This document shows positions 36,401 to 48,100 of a stretch of DNA of 64,000 nt, in pieces; the first letter of the stretch is position 1; the number at the start of each line of letters is the position of its first letter. The position numbers and the translations under genes are program-made. This DNA comes from Serripes groenlandicus (lineage: Eukaryota > Mollusca > Bivalvia > Cardiida > Cardiidae): assembly GCA_031761405.1 (NCBI GenBank), contig JASEVX010000007.1:32343677-32407676 (forward strand). The letters are read 5' to 3'. The notes below the pieces were generated by a model. It was given only the letters and a program-made list of their open reading frames with translations, ran no database searches and was not told the origin of the DNA.

Positions 36401-39400
36401 CACTTCACCCTTAATCATGATTAGCTCCAACTCGCGACCGATGTCAGAATTTTACTAATAATGTTTTGTTTTGTTTTTAGAAAATAGTAATAATAATAGA
36501 AAATAGTACACTGAAAACGAATATTCTTATTCGAAAACAGTATTCGAATATTCGTTCCCATCCCTAGTACTGACAGAAAGGTCATGTCACAAGGAATACA
36601 CATGTGAAATATGGTAGCCGTACCTGTTATGGTTCAAAAGTATCTAGGTCAAAGGTCAAGGTCGCAAGGTCAAATATTTTGGTACTGACAGAAAGGTGAT
36701 GTCACAAGGAATACACATGTGAAATATGGTAGCTGTACCTGTTATGGTTCAAAAGAAGTGGTCAAGGTTAAAGTTTTTTTCGGAGAATGGCAACATCTAG
36801 GTCAAAGGTCAAGGTCTTAAGGTCAAAAATGTTGGTACTGACAGAAAGGTCATGTCACAAGGAATACACATGTGAAATATGGTAGCCGTACCTGTTATGG
36901 TTCAAAAGTAGTGGTCAAGGTTAAAGCTTTTTTCGGACAGACAAAGAGACAGACAGGCCAAAAACTAGATGCCCACCGAATCGGTGATTCCGGGGGCATA
37001 AAAAAGAAGAAATTGCTCATTATGAGCAATTTCTCCTTTTGCCACAATATTTTCAACTCTTATTCAATAATAATACTTTCAGTTTTGGAGATATTTTTAT
37101 CCAGATGATTTCAGAGTTATCTGCTGCAGATTTGTTGTTTGTGCTAAAGGGTTTATGATAACTTATGAGCAGCAGTCTGGGAAAACCAACTTTTATCATA
37201 CTTATTACATGTTGAGATAAAAAAATCTGCCTGCACGGATTCAAAATTCATACTACATGTACTTAAAGAAGTTTCTTGAATGAATGAATGTATAATGACT
37301 GTGAACAGTGCAGATCCCAATCAATCTGCACGGATGCACAGGTTCATCTGGTTCTACCATGGTCACAAATGCCCTAATATTGGTTTTCACAAAGCACAGC
37401 TCATAATAAAATCAAGACGGCTGCACTGCATCTTCGGTTTTCTATCAGAAGTTACATCTAAACTATTTTACATATACATGGACGATGAAAACTCTGGTGA
37501 GACTGTTGTTGCAGCAAGAGATAAACAGATTATGGCCGATTCATCTGTAAACATTTTCATCCAGAGCAAGCAATACCAAAAAATTGGAATATGAAATGTC
37601 TGCTTTGTTCTATCATCAATAATTTAAAATATCTTAAATGAAAACGGAATAAATATACATATAAAAGTGAAAAAAAGATATACAAGAAAATGTTTACGAT
37701 TCAAGCATAATATATTATATTGATTGATTTGATATAAATGACAAAAGCATATACATGTACATAGATTAAAGTGTTTTTGAATAACTACTGTAAAAAGTGT
37801 ACTATTGGCCAGTGTCCAATATATATTGATAAACAGCTATAGCATTGTAAAACAAAAGAAGAGTAAATAATGATTTGAAACAAGTAACTGGATTGCAAGC
37901 AATACCATAGTCCCCTACTGGTTTGCACTAAGTCCAAAAAGGGGCATAACTCATTAAAAAATTGACGAAATCCCAGGAAACGCGAACTTGATCTGTGACA
38001 CATGATTACAAAGGCATATACAAAATTTCAGCTCAATACCTCAAAGCATGTAGAAAAAAAGTGCGGAAAACTGATTTGCCGGACTGACTGACTGACTGAC
38101 AGATGGACTGACGGACTGACGGACGGAGTGCAAACCTAAGAGTCCCCTTCGGCACGCCGGTAGGGGACTAAAAAGAAAACCCTTAGCAAATGAACATTTT
38201 ACCGTATACATCAAAACGCTATTTAATACCTCTGCAGTTTAACCCTTTCCCACATACGACAAATCTTCAGCAAAACGACTTTGATAGGTACTTGCAAAAA
38301 TTTGAGAATTCTCCATAAATGAGAGTTCAATTATTAAATTGAGTTGAAAACATTGTGACAAAAGGAGAAATTGCTCGTTTTGAGCAATTTCTCCTTTTGT
38401 CAGAATGTTTCCAAAAGTCGTCTGCTGCAGGTGTCAGAAAGCGTCTATATGAGGGAAAAGTTTAAGAGGGTTAATGTTTACTTTTGAGTCAGAGAAGCAA
38501 ATACCAGGAAAATGAAGAAACTAGAGGTGTAGAGCAATTTCGCCTTTCTTCACATTGTGTACAGGGGCATCAAAAGATGTGTAAATCTTGTAAAATGGTT
38601 CAGAAAGAATAAATGGTTCTCCAGGAAAACCAACCTTAGCATAGAACTCTTTGCCACATACAGACGCTTTCTGACGCCTCTGCAACAGAGGAATTTCTAG
38701 AACATTGTGTCTTAACCCTTTCCCTCATATAGACGCTTTCTGATGCCTCTGCAGCAGACTGCTTTTTGAAAACATAGTGACAAAAGAAGAAATTGCTCAA
38801 AACAAGCAATTTCTCCTTTTTCCTCAATGTTTTCCACTTTTAATCATAGGTTATCCATTCAATTATAGAGATTTTCTATTTTTTGTCAAAATATGTTCAA
38901 AGTCGTCTGCTGCAGAATTGTCGTATGAGGGAAAGGGTTAAGGACATCATGAATAATTTCTCCTTTTGCCATAATGTTTTCAAGTTTTTTCATTATGAGG
39001 GAACGGGTTTGTTACATATGGGGAAAAGATCTGCCTGTGTATCCATACTAAAGGAACCAAATGGATACTAATTTACAGAAGTTTCCTTGAAACTTTCTCT
39101 AACTAATTAGTGAACAGTGACAAGCCAGATCAGACTGTGCAGAAGTGCTTGCTGATCTGGATCTACACTGGTCGCAAATGTATTATGATTCGTTTGCGTA
39201 GAGTGCCACTCAAATACTAAATTCAATGCAATGTAATGATTATATTAAGTAATCAAGATGTCTCAGTGAAACACAAATACCTGTATACATAAAGACGTTT
39301 TTTTTAAAATTTGGTCAGAGGTAAATGTCAAGGTCACAAGTTAAACATTTTGGCATAACTTGAAAGGTCTTATTAGAAGGAAAACGAACATTGAATAAGA

Positions 39401-42158
39401 AATGGGTCAAAACCTACAGCCAATATTAACATTCTATTTAAAGAAAATAAAAACTATATGACCCCTAAACTTTGATTCCAGTGGCATAAACATTAACCCT
39501 TTCCCTCATATAGACGCTTTCTGACGTCTCTGCAGCAGACAGCTTTTTGAAAACAGTGACAAAGGAAGAAATTGCTCAAAACGAGCAATTTCTCCTTTTG
39601 CCACAATATTTTCCACTTATAGTCACAGGTTATCCAGTTATAGAGATTTTCTATTTTTTGACAAAATATGTTCAAAGTCGTCTGCTGCCATGCTTACCAA
39701 CCCTCCAGATTCAATCGTGAGTCTCACGATTTGAAGGGCGTAACCCCACTCCCACGATCGTGAGGGAGAAACTCACGATTTTCGAAAATTCGAAAATTTA
39801 AAAAAAAAAAAAAAAAAAAAAACTTTTTTTTTTTCTTTTTTTAAAATCAAATCATGAGGATAAATGTACTGAAAATTACTACAATCATTTTCTAACATCA
39901 ACTTTTTAACATATTGTCACTGATAAAAGGCCCTTTCTTTCAACAAGTTCAAAACAATGTGTGTAGCTCAACTAAATGATTAATACATGTATGTATATTT
40001 CTTCTCCATGTGTCTTTATTCCATTGGTACCCGTGTTTTTCATTCAAAAGTATGTCTATAAATTAAAATGTTGTTAATATATATTAAATATTGAAAGTAT
40101 TGTACATGTATCCCTGCATAGTTATCTAAATTCCGTTCTATTGTGAACATTTCTACTGTTAAATTCATGGCGCTGAAAATCTCCCCCTTCAAACCCCAAT
40201 CCCCCACTTTGAGATCATGAAACTCCCCCTTGAGGATGAGAAAAGGTTGGTAAGCATGTGCTGCAGAATTGTCGTATGAGGGTAAGGGTTAAAAGAAAAG
40301 AAGAGTAAACTCTATAGCACAAATCAACATAATACATATTGTTAAAAAATGTTTGCAGTATTTTATTTAGTTCTATTAAAGTATCAATACAAGAGAAAGT
40401 TGATGCAACGCATCAATGTCGCCGGAAATCCATACTGCAGTTATGCATAACACTAACATTATAGTAGTTGAATAAACAGTTATCAACTGAGGGGCATATT
40501 GGAACATCAGGGGTGGGGTCAAGTGAAAATGTTTCATAACTTGCATTGTTTGATCAACGAAGTGAATGATAATTGAAACCTTTCATTGTTTATGATCAAT
40601 CTCCATTCCAAAGTAGGTTGACCATACACACAGCCAACTAATTATTGATCATAAACAGTAATAGAAATGAGTAATCTTGCCAATCATTAGTCTTAGTTAT
40701 AATGTATACAGTGCTTTCCTTATGGAATAATTATAAGATTTGTGAATTCCACATACACCTTTCAAGATGTTTGTCAGAATATTTAAATTTTATTATTTTT
40801 CAATAAAAACACTAAACAGACAATTTAGGATTTGCATGCAATAGCACGTCATTTTACCTTTCCTCTATTAAAGTCAACAGAGGACACCTTTGCAGCAATC
40901 TACTTTTAAAATAATGAGATAAGGGTTAAATCGCTGAAGACATGAGTTTTCTCTTTTTCTCAAAATGATATTAGCTTGGCATCCTAATTATATCATACTT
41001 TAACAAATGTTGAAATGTAGTTCAATATTTATGAATTAGACCACCTTCGAAATATAATATCAGCTAAACAGTTAAATCTCAATGAAATTGTTGTTTAATT
41101 TAAACTTAATTTCGAACATAAACTGAGCCCTACAACATGTTAATTTATTTTAATTCTTTCCTTCCTTTTTTTATTATGAAAATAACAAACTACTCATGTT
41201 TTAAAATTATATTATGATGAGCGTCCTTGTGTCAATGATGCATAACAATATGCAGATCGAAAGCAATGTGCCTTTAGGGAATTAAATGACACATTTAAAA
41301 TTGTCAAGGACGAACTAATTTTGTACGAAAGACCGATTATTTCTTATTCGCAGAGGTGTCGTTCTTGAAACTCTCTTTATAGGAAGAGAATGTTCGTTCA
41401 AAGTAATTTTTCTATTAAAACCAGTTTTATCTCGGTTTGTTCTTTTCTTCATTTGTTTCGAACCAAATAAACATTTTAAATCACCTATGATTTACTATTT
41501 GTAAGTGAGTGTAAATAGCGGCTCTCTGCAAAGGAGATTGATCTACGCAGTTGGTATGTAAACCAAATTAGACTGTGCGACGTAAAGGTTTGTAGTTATC
41601 GTCTTTGGTTACATGTAGTATATAGTGTAAAATAAAGTATTTCAGTCTAGCTAATAGGGACTGTTTTGTCTTCGTAAATAAAACCAAAAAACATAAATGC
41701 GAGTCAAAATAAAGAAACTGAAAATACCTAAAACATCGGAATATTTATTTCATTTTAGATGTGTCATTACTTAGTGTTTTTAAACAAACACAATTGTAAT
41801 ATGTTCAAGACATCTAAATGTGTTTCTTTCTAATAATAATCCCCCCTCCCATGTCATTTCCGAAAACCTATTAAAAATAGAAGTCGCGGGCTTCTGCCCG
41901 GCGACTAATCAAATACAGGTTTCCCTTCCTCGTTTACATTATATAACCCTTTACCACATAGTCACTCTCTTCCGCCTCTGCAGCAGACAACTTTTGAAAA
42001 CATTTTGCCAAAACCAATTGCAACAATGTTTTCAACTTTATTCAATACTTATACTATCATTTTCAGAATTTCCATAAGTTTGCCAACAGTAGGTGTTTTT
42101 AAAGTAGTCTGCTGCAGACTTGCTGTATGTGGGAAAGGGAGAAACACTAAAACCTCAC

Positions 42159-42191
<33 letters not shown>

Positions 42192-45100
42192 TGTGTTAAA
42201 GGGTTAATGCTTCTTTCAACAATTTTCAGTTATATCACATGTTTCCTGGGTAAGTGGTCCCTTCATCCTGAAACCAGCCAGTCTTAATGCTAAGCGCCAA
42301 AGAGGGCTGCCATTACTACCATTAAAGTCTTTGGAATGACCCGGCAAAAGATCGAATCCATGACCTCCTGCTCATGAGGTGGTCGCTCTAACACCACACC
42401 AATGGTCATAAATTGGAAACATAGATTTCAATTATTTCCCAATACATACTTTTAAGTCTTTCATAAGACATAAGACAATTACATTCACATATAACATAGA
42501 TACAAGCAATACAATTGATGTTGTCATGGAAACATAGAATATCATGCATGCATCTATACCACAAATACATATCATTTTCGAGCAGGATACAACTACATAC
42601 AGGATATAAACTGTGAACAGTAACATATCAGCTTTACAGGTAGAACGATTTTGTATAAGATGTAGAAAGCTGTGACAGGATTAAGATAAACAGAGAGGAA
42701 TTTTAAATCAAGGCTCATTCATGCTTCAAGCCTGAACTCAATTATTATTGCAATACAATACTGCAATGATGAGACTACAGAGATGAGTGTTTGCACTCTG
42801 GACTTGGTCCGAACACTTTGCGTTATGCAGGATTATAAGAGGGAGTATTGGATCATTCCTTTAACCCTTTCCCACTTGAAGACGCATTTTGACGCATCTG
42901 CAGTGGATAACTTTTGAAAACATTGTGGCAAAAGGAGAAATTGCTCATCATGAGCAATTTCCCCTTTTGCCACAATGTTTTCAACTGTATTTGATCATTT
43001 AATTTCCTTCTGGTAAATTTTCCATATTTTTGTAAAGATGTTTTCAAAGTCATCTGCTTCAGAATAGCCATACGTGGGAAAGCAGTGTTAAAATAGTCAC
43101 CTTAAATGTTTCCCAGTCACTATATATTCCTAGGGCATCCTAAACAGTATGAAAGAGTGTTTGAAATAATGTGATATTGACTAAGGCATTCGTATTTTTA
43201 AATAATGATCACTTTCTTTAAAATTTAATTTATTTATTTTACACAGATTTTGAAAGTCCTTAAATCTTATATCAGTCACTCTGGATATCTTCCTCGATGA
43301 GTATTATTAGTGGAAAATATTGGTGAAGAGGTAAAGCGTGGCCTCTTGTACTAAAGGTCAAGGGTAAGAGTCCCATGATGAGTGGCTTCTGCCCAAACCA
43401 AAATGAATGCTTACAGCAAGCTTGCGGCAAGCTTGCAGCAAGCCTGCGACAAGCTTCTGCAGGCTTTTTAAGATGTCTGCAAGGTTGCTGCAAGCTTGCG
43501 CAAGCATGCAAGCATTTTCAAGTCAAATTCTGCAAGCTTGTGATGGATTTGCAAGCTTGCGCAAGCTTTACTAGTCGCAAGCATGTGCAAGCTTTTTGTT
43601 TTTCTTGGACTTAGAAAATTTCACTTACATGTCTGGACAGAAAAGAGAGGAAATATTCTAAGTCCACAATATGAAAAAGGTTAATAAAAATCATTGCTTG
43701 ATGATCTCTATTTCCCCCCCTACCATATTGGTATTCAAATTAAATTGTATAAAACAGAGAATCTAACTGCTTGTATATTTTAATTCTAAAAAAATAATCT
43801 AAATATGGGTAATGTACATAAAAATACATTAAACAATATCTACATACACATATATACAAACAATGCATAATGATAAGATCTATGAATTTGACCCTCTTAA
43901 TTATTACTAAATAAGTTTAATCACTCTCTACAAGATTTGGCCTTAGTAACTAAGTGAAACACATACTTTAATTCTCAACTGTTTCATCTGTAAAGGTTAT
44001 AAATAATCATATCTAAAGATCGATACTGCTGTATAGTCACATTTGGCACATAAACAAAACATACATATTCTGAAAGCTTAAAATTTCAACTTAAGTTAGC
44101 AATACATTGAAAAACTGGAATTTCTTTGTATTTTGAATAATGACACAGGTATTGTGATTTCTGAATTTTATTAATTTTGTTCCAAAAATTGATAGACTAA
44201 CATTATTCATAAGGATGAAATATTATCAGAAAGTGTAGCGTATTAAAATCTATTGCAACACTTCCAGAAAATATCTGTTATTTTCATATCTTCTTTAGAA
44301 CTGTTTTTGAATTTTACTTGCTACAAATTAGGACGGGTGAAATATTTTAGTGGGTCACGCTTACGAACGTGTGTTTATAACGGTACCATTAACATTCAAT
44401 CAGATGAGAAAATGCTATTTTTAGAATTTGAAATCGGCGACTCCGTGAACTTGTCCGTGCGGTGATAGCATCATAACTACGAGGTATGTTTTTTCCCGAT
44501 GAATATTGTATTCAACCTTATAATCTGAGCTTTATTTTAATATATAAATTTTTGAAATCGGCCTGAAATTGACTTACAAATAGCAATTCTAGTCCGAGAC
44601 ACGTGCTAGGCGAATTTCGCCATTTTGGGTACGGCCATCTTGTTTGTTTTTGTCACACAGTGACGAGTCGGTTTTAAAGTCCGATTAACTCAATAAATAC
44701 CTCAAAATAATATGTGTTAAAACAATAATATATTACTATTGCAATAAATATTATCTTTCTAATGAAATTTATACTTGATCAATCTTCAAAAGATATATTT
44801 TCACGATCGTCATTCTGGGGGAAATCCGAGAGCGTAATATTTAAATATTGATTGTAGTTTTTGGTTTATAATTCTAATAGATCTGATTATCTGTTAAAAA
44901 ATACCTTTCAAATATAATCTGACGTTATTCTGTTCTTAATATTCAATATTTTCACCTTTAAACCCGTTTTTCGAAACCGGAATTTCAAAGCTTGCTCTGA
45001 CATTTAGCATAGTACTCGGACATATCCATTTTCGGATAGTGCAGGATAAAATCAAATTTTTCACAGTACGACTTATTTGAGGTTTTTTTCAGTTAACCCT

Positions 45101-48100
45101 TCCCCACACAAAACAAATTTGCAGCAGAATTTTGCAAATGTCAATGCAAAAATATTGAAATCTATGAAAAATGAAATGTTATTATTTAAATTTTAATAGA
45201 GTTGAAAACACTTAGCCTTAAAAACATTGTGGAAAAAAGAGAAATGGCTCATTCTTTTGTCACAAAGTTTTCAAAAGTTGTCAGCAAATGGGAAAGGGGT
45301 GAAATTAGTCTTGATTAATAGCAAATTTTAAAACTGTTTTTTTACTTTTAATTCCAGATGCGGTTATGTACATTACTGTTGGCATGCACTTGCATAATGG
45401 ATCAAGCAAGAAATCCTGAGCCGGGGCAATGAAAGAGGCACAAGACGTTTAGAAACAAAACATGCTACAATTTGTTATTAAAAACCATTTATGAAATTAA
45501 ATAATTATCTTTGTAAATTAAACATTTATTATTTGTTATTATTGTCACTATTTCACACATGCTGAGCTAAATTTCAGGCAAGATCTCTCCAGAGTTTCAA
45601 GAATGCAAGCTTGCAGCAAGCTTGCGAAAGCTTTCCGCAAGCTTGCGCAAGCTTGCGCAAGCTTTCCAGTTTAATGAATCACAAGCTTGCGAAAGCTTTC
45701 CGCAAGCTTGCAGCAAGCTTGCAAGTTCAATTAACCGCAAGCTTGCGCAAGCTTGCAAGCCTAATAAACCGCAAGCTTGCACAAGCTTTTTTTATCAGTT
45801 GTAAGCTTGCGCAAGCTTGCCGCAATGTTCCAATTCTGAGCTTGCGGCAAGCTTTTCCTGCAAGCTTGTCGCAAGCTTGCTGCAAGCCTTAATAAAAGCT
45901 TGCAGTTTTGGTTTGGGTGACTTTGGGATTTTTCAACACAAACGGCGAAAGTACTAGTTAAATCTCCAGGAAGCAGACATCGAGCATAATTAATATAACC
46001 TGAAAGCTTGTTTCGCAATCGATGTTGAATAAGTAAGTTTAAACTAATGAGTATTATTAGAGTTAACCCTTTCCCAAGTCTGCAGCAGAAAATCTCTATA
46101 ATTGAATGGATAACCTATAACTAAAAGTGGAAAACATTGTGGCAAAAGGAGAAATTTCTCGTTTTTAATTTCTTCTTTTGTCACTATGTTTTCAATCAAA
46201 GTACTGAAGTACTGAAGGTAGAATTGCGATCGTTTAAGAAGAGATACAGAAGTGCAAATGTATTGTTGACATGTATTTTCTACACCATCATTGTAATGTT
46301 GTTTATCATAAATAAAATTATTCCTTTTTTTAAATAAACTTTTAATCAAAATGTGTCTCAGTGTTGTCTTCTTGTGACTGTGTAATACAAATTTAGAATA
46401 AAAGGATGAATCAGTTATGTTGTAACAACCAATATCCGCGGGTCATTTACCTGATTTTGGCCGAAAGAAATGATCGATTTCTTGCAAGATTTATTCGTTA
46501 TTCGTTCTGCCTATTATAATCAAAGTATTCTAAACGCTTTATAAACAAGTGATTTAAAGCGCTCAAATCATTTGATGAAATTTGTTTCTTTAGACGCGGA
46601 CCTTGTCGAAAGCACCTATCCAAAATGCAAGTCATCGTTAATCGTTGTCGAAGGAATAGATGGACTGAGAGAAAGAGAAAGAAAAGGCTTAGCAATGCAT
46701 ACTATCTTTATGAATAAGGACATGAACGAATATGTATGGACTAGCGCCTAGAATTTCGTACTAGCCGATCCTTCATTCCACTCGCTTATGCTAGCGGGCG
46801 AGTGGATGTTTACATCTCTGCCGAGAGTAAAAAAAGGGTTACAATTTACAAAGGGTAATTGCGCGGTGCAGTGCTATATTGGCGTAGTGATATCTAAATA
46901 ATTGTGTACACTTTAAATATGATATTTACACTTACAAGACTTGTTATTTTCTATTATAAGCTTGAATAATCGGATTTTTTTTCGTTACTCTATGTTTGCT
47001 TTTGTGAGCATTCGTAAATTAGTCAAACCAAAAATTGCACTTAATTGTTGGTGGTGAAGGGCATATACATCACGTGACTTCAAACTCACTATGGGCGAGT
47101 TCAGATGGGCTTCTCTAGGATAGAGAACTGACGTCATGTCTAAATATAAATTCAGAAAAACATGCGCACTAATGCTTTCCATCTGAACGGTGTTTCCTCT
47201 TCTTAGTAGTAAACCATTCGGAACTCTCGGGTAATTCCGTAATCCTTCATCATCCATTGATGAAGCATTCATCACCGAGGTATTCCGAATGAGTAGTAAA
47301 CATCGTTGGTCGCCATTTTGAAATGCTAGTAACCCCAGGCTTGAGGTGGGTTACTCGGATTCGGGTCAAAAGGTCAAAATGACGTCACTAAGGTTAAAAG
47401 TATCACCGTTCAAATGGATTCCGAGTGCACTCGGGCTGTTCTCGGATCCCATATGAACTCGCCCAATGACTATGGCAGCCTCTGCGCATGCGCAAGTCTA
47501 CCAAAAAGCTGTCTGCTGCAGAGGTGTCAGAAAGCAGTCAAACTTGTATTAAGAGACCACCCAAGGGAAATGATAAAAGTGGTCTCTTAAGACAGGTGGT
47601 CTCTTATTGAGGTACAAATGTATTTTTCTTTTTTGGGTCTTATGTATACTACATTATACATGTATTGGTATTAAAGAATAAATAACAATAAACATTTTGT
47701 TGTTCTTCTTATTTTATATTTTATTTCAATATTAACAAGAGAAAGTTGATGCAACGCATCAATGTCGCCGGAAATCCATACTGCAGTTATGCATAACATT
47801 AACATTATAGTAGTTGAATAAACAGTTATCAACTGAGGGGCATATTGGAACATCAGGGGTGGGGTCAAGTGAAAATGTATCATAACTTGCATTGTTTTGT
47901 CATCGAAGTGAATGATAATTGAAGCCTTTCATTGTTTATGATCAATCCCCATTCCAAAGTAGGTTGACCATACACACAACCAACTAATTATTGATCATAA
48001 ACAGTAATGGAAATGAGTAATCTAGCCAATCATTAGTCTTAGTATGTATACAGTGCTTTCATTAAGGAATACTTATAAGATTTGTGAATTCCACATACAC

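Larger units (their letters stand above)
34645..37155. mobile_element. MITE-A split by CTE-1, itself split by a third element
   Basis: MITE-A left part 34645-34707 (TTTACCCTTTCCCTC to AAAAATTGTG). CTE-1 occupies 34708-37002. The MITE-A right part 37003-37155 resumes GAAGAAATTGCTCATTATGAG and ends TGCTAAAGGGTTTA. Within CTE-1 lies the 34942-36567 insertion. This is a three-level nest. Confidence 0.75.

Noticed and set aside
37280..37594. 104-codon plus-strand open frame
   Set aside because: Its start overlaps a dispersed repeat (CAGATCCCAATCAATCTGC; TGGTCACAAATG) also seen near 39150 and 12430. No domain.
44590..44660. Promoter with E-box and YY1-like sites
   Set aside because: Short motifs only, with no adjoining first exon on either strand.
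43272..45892. Overlapping Cys/Ala/Leu-rich frames on both strands
   Set aside because: They arise from the self-complementary GCAAGCTTGC clusters, which read similarly on both strands.
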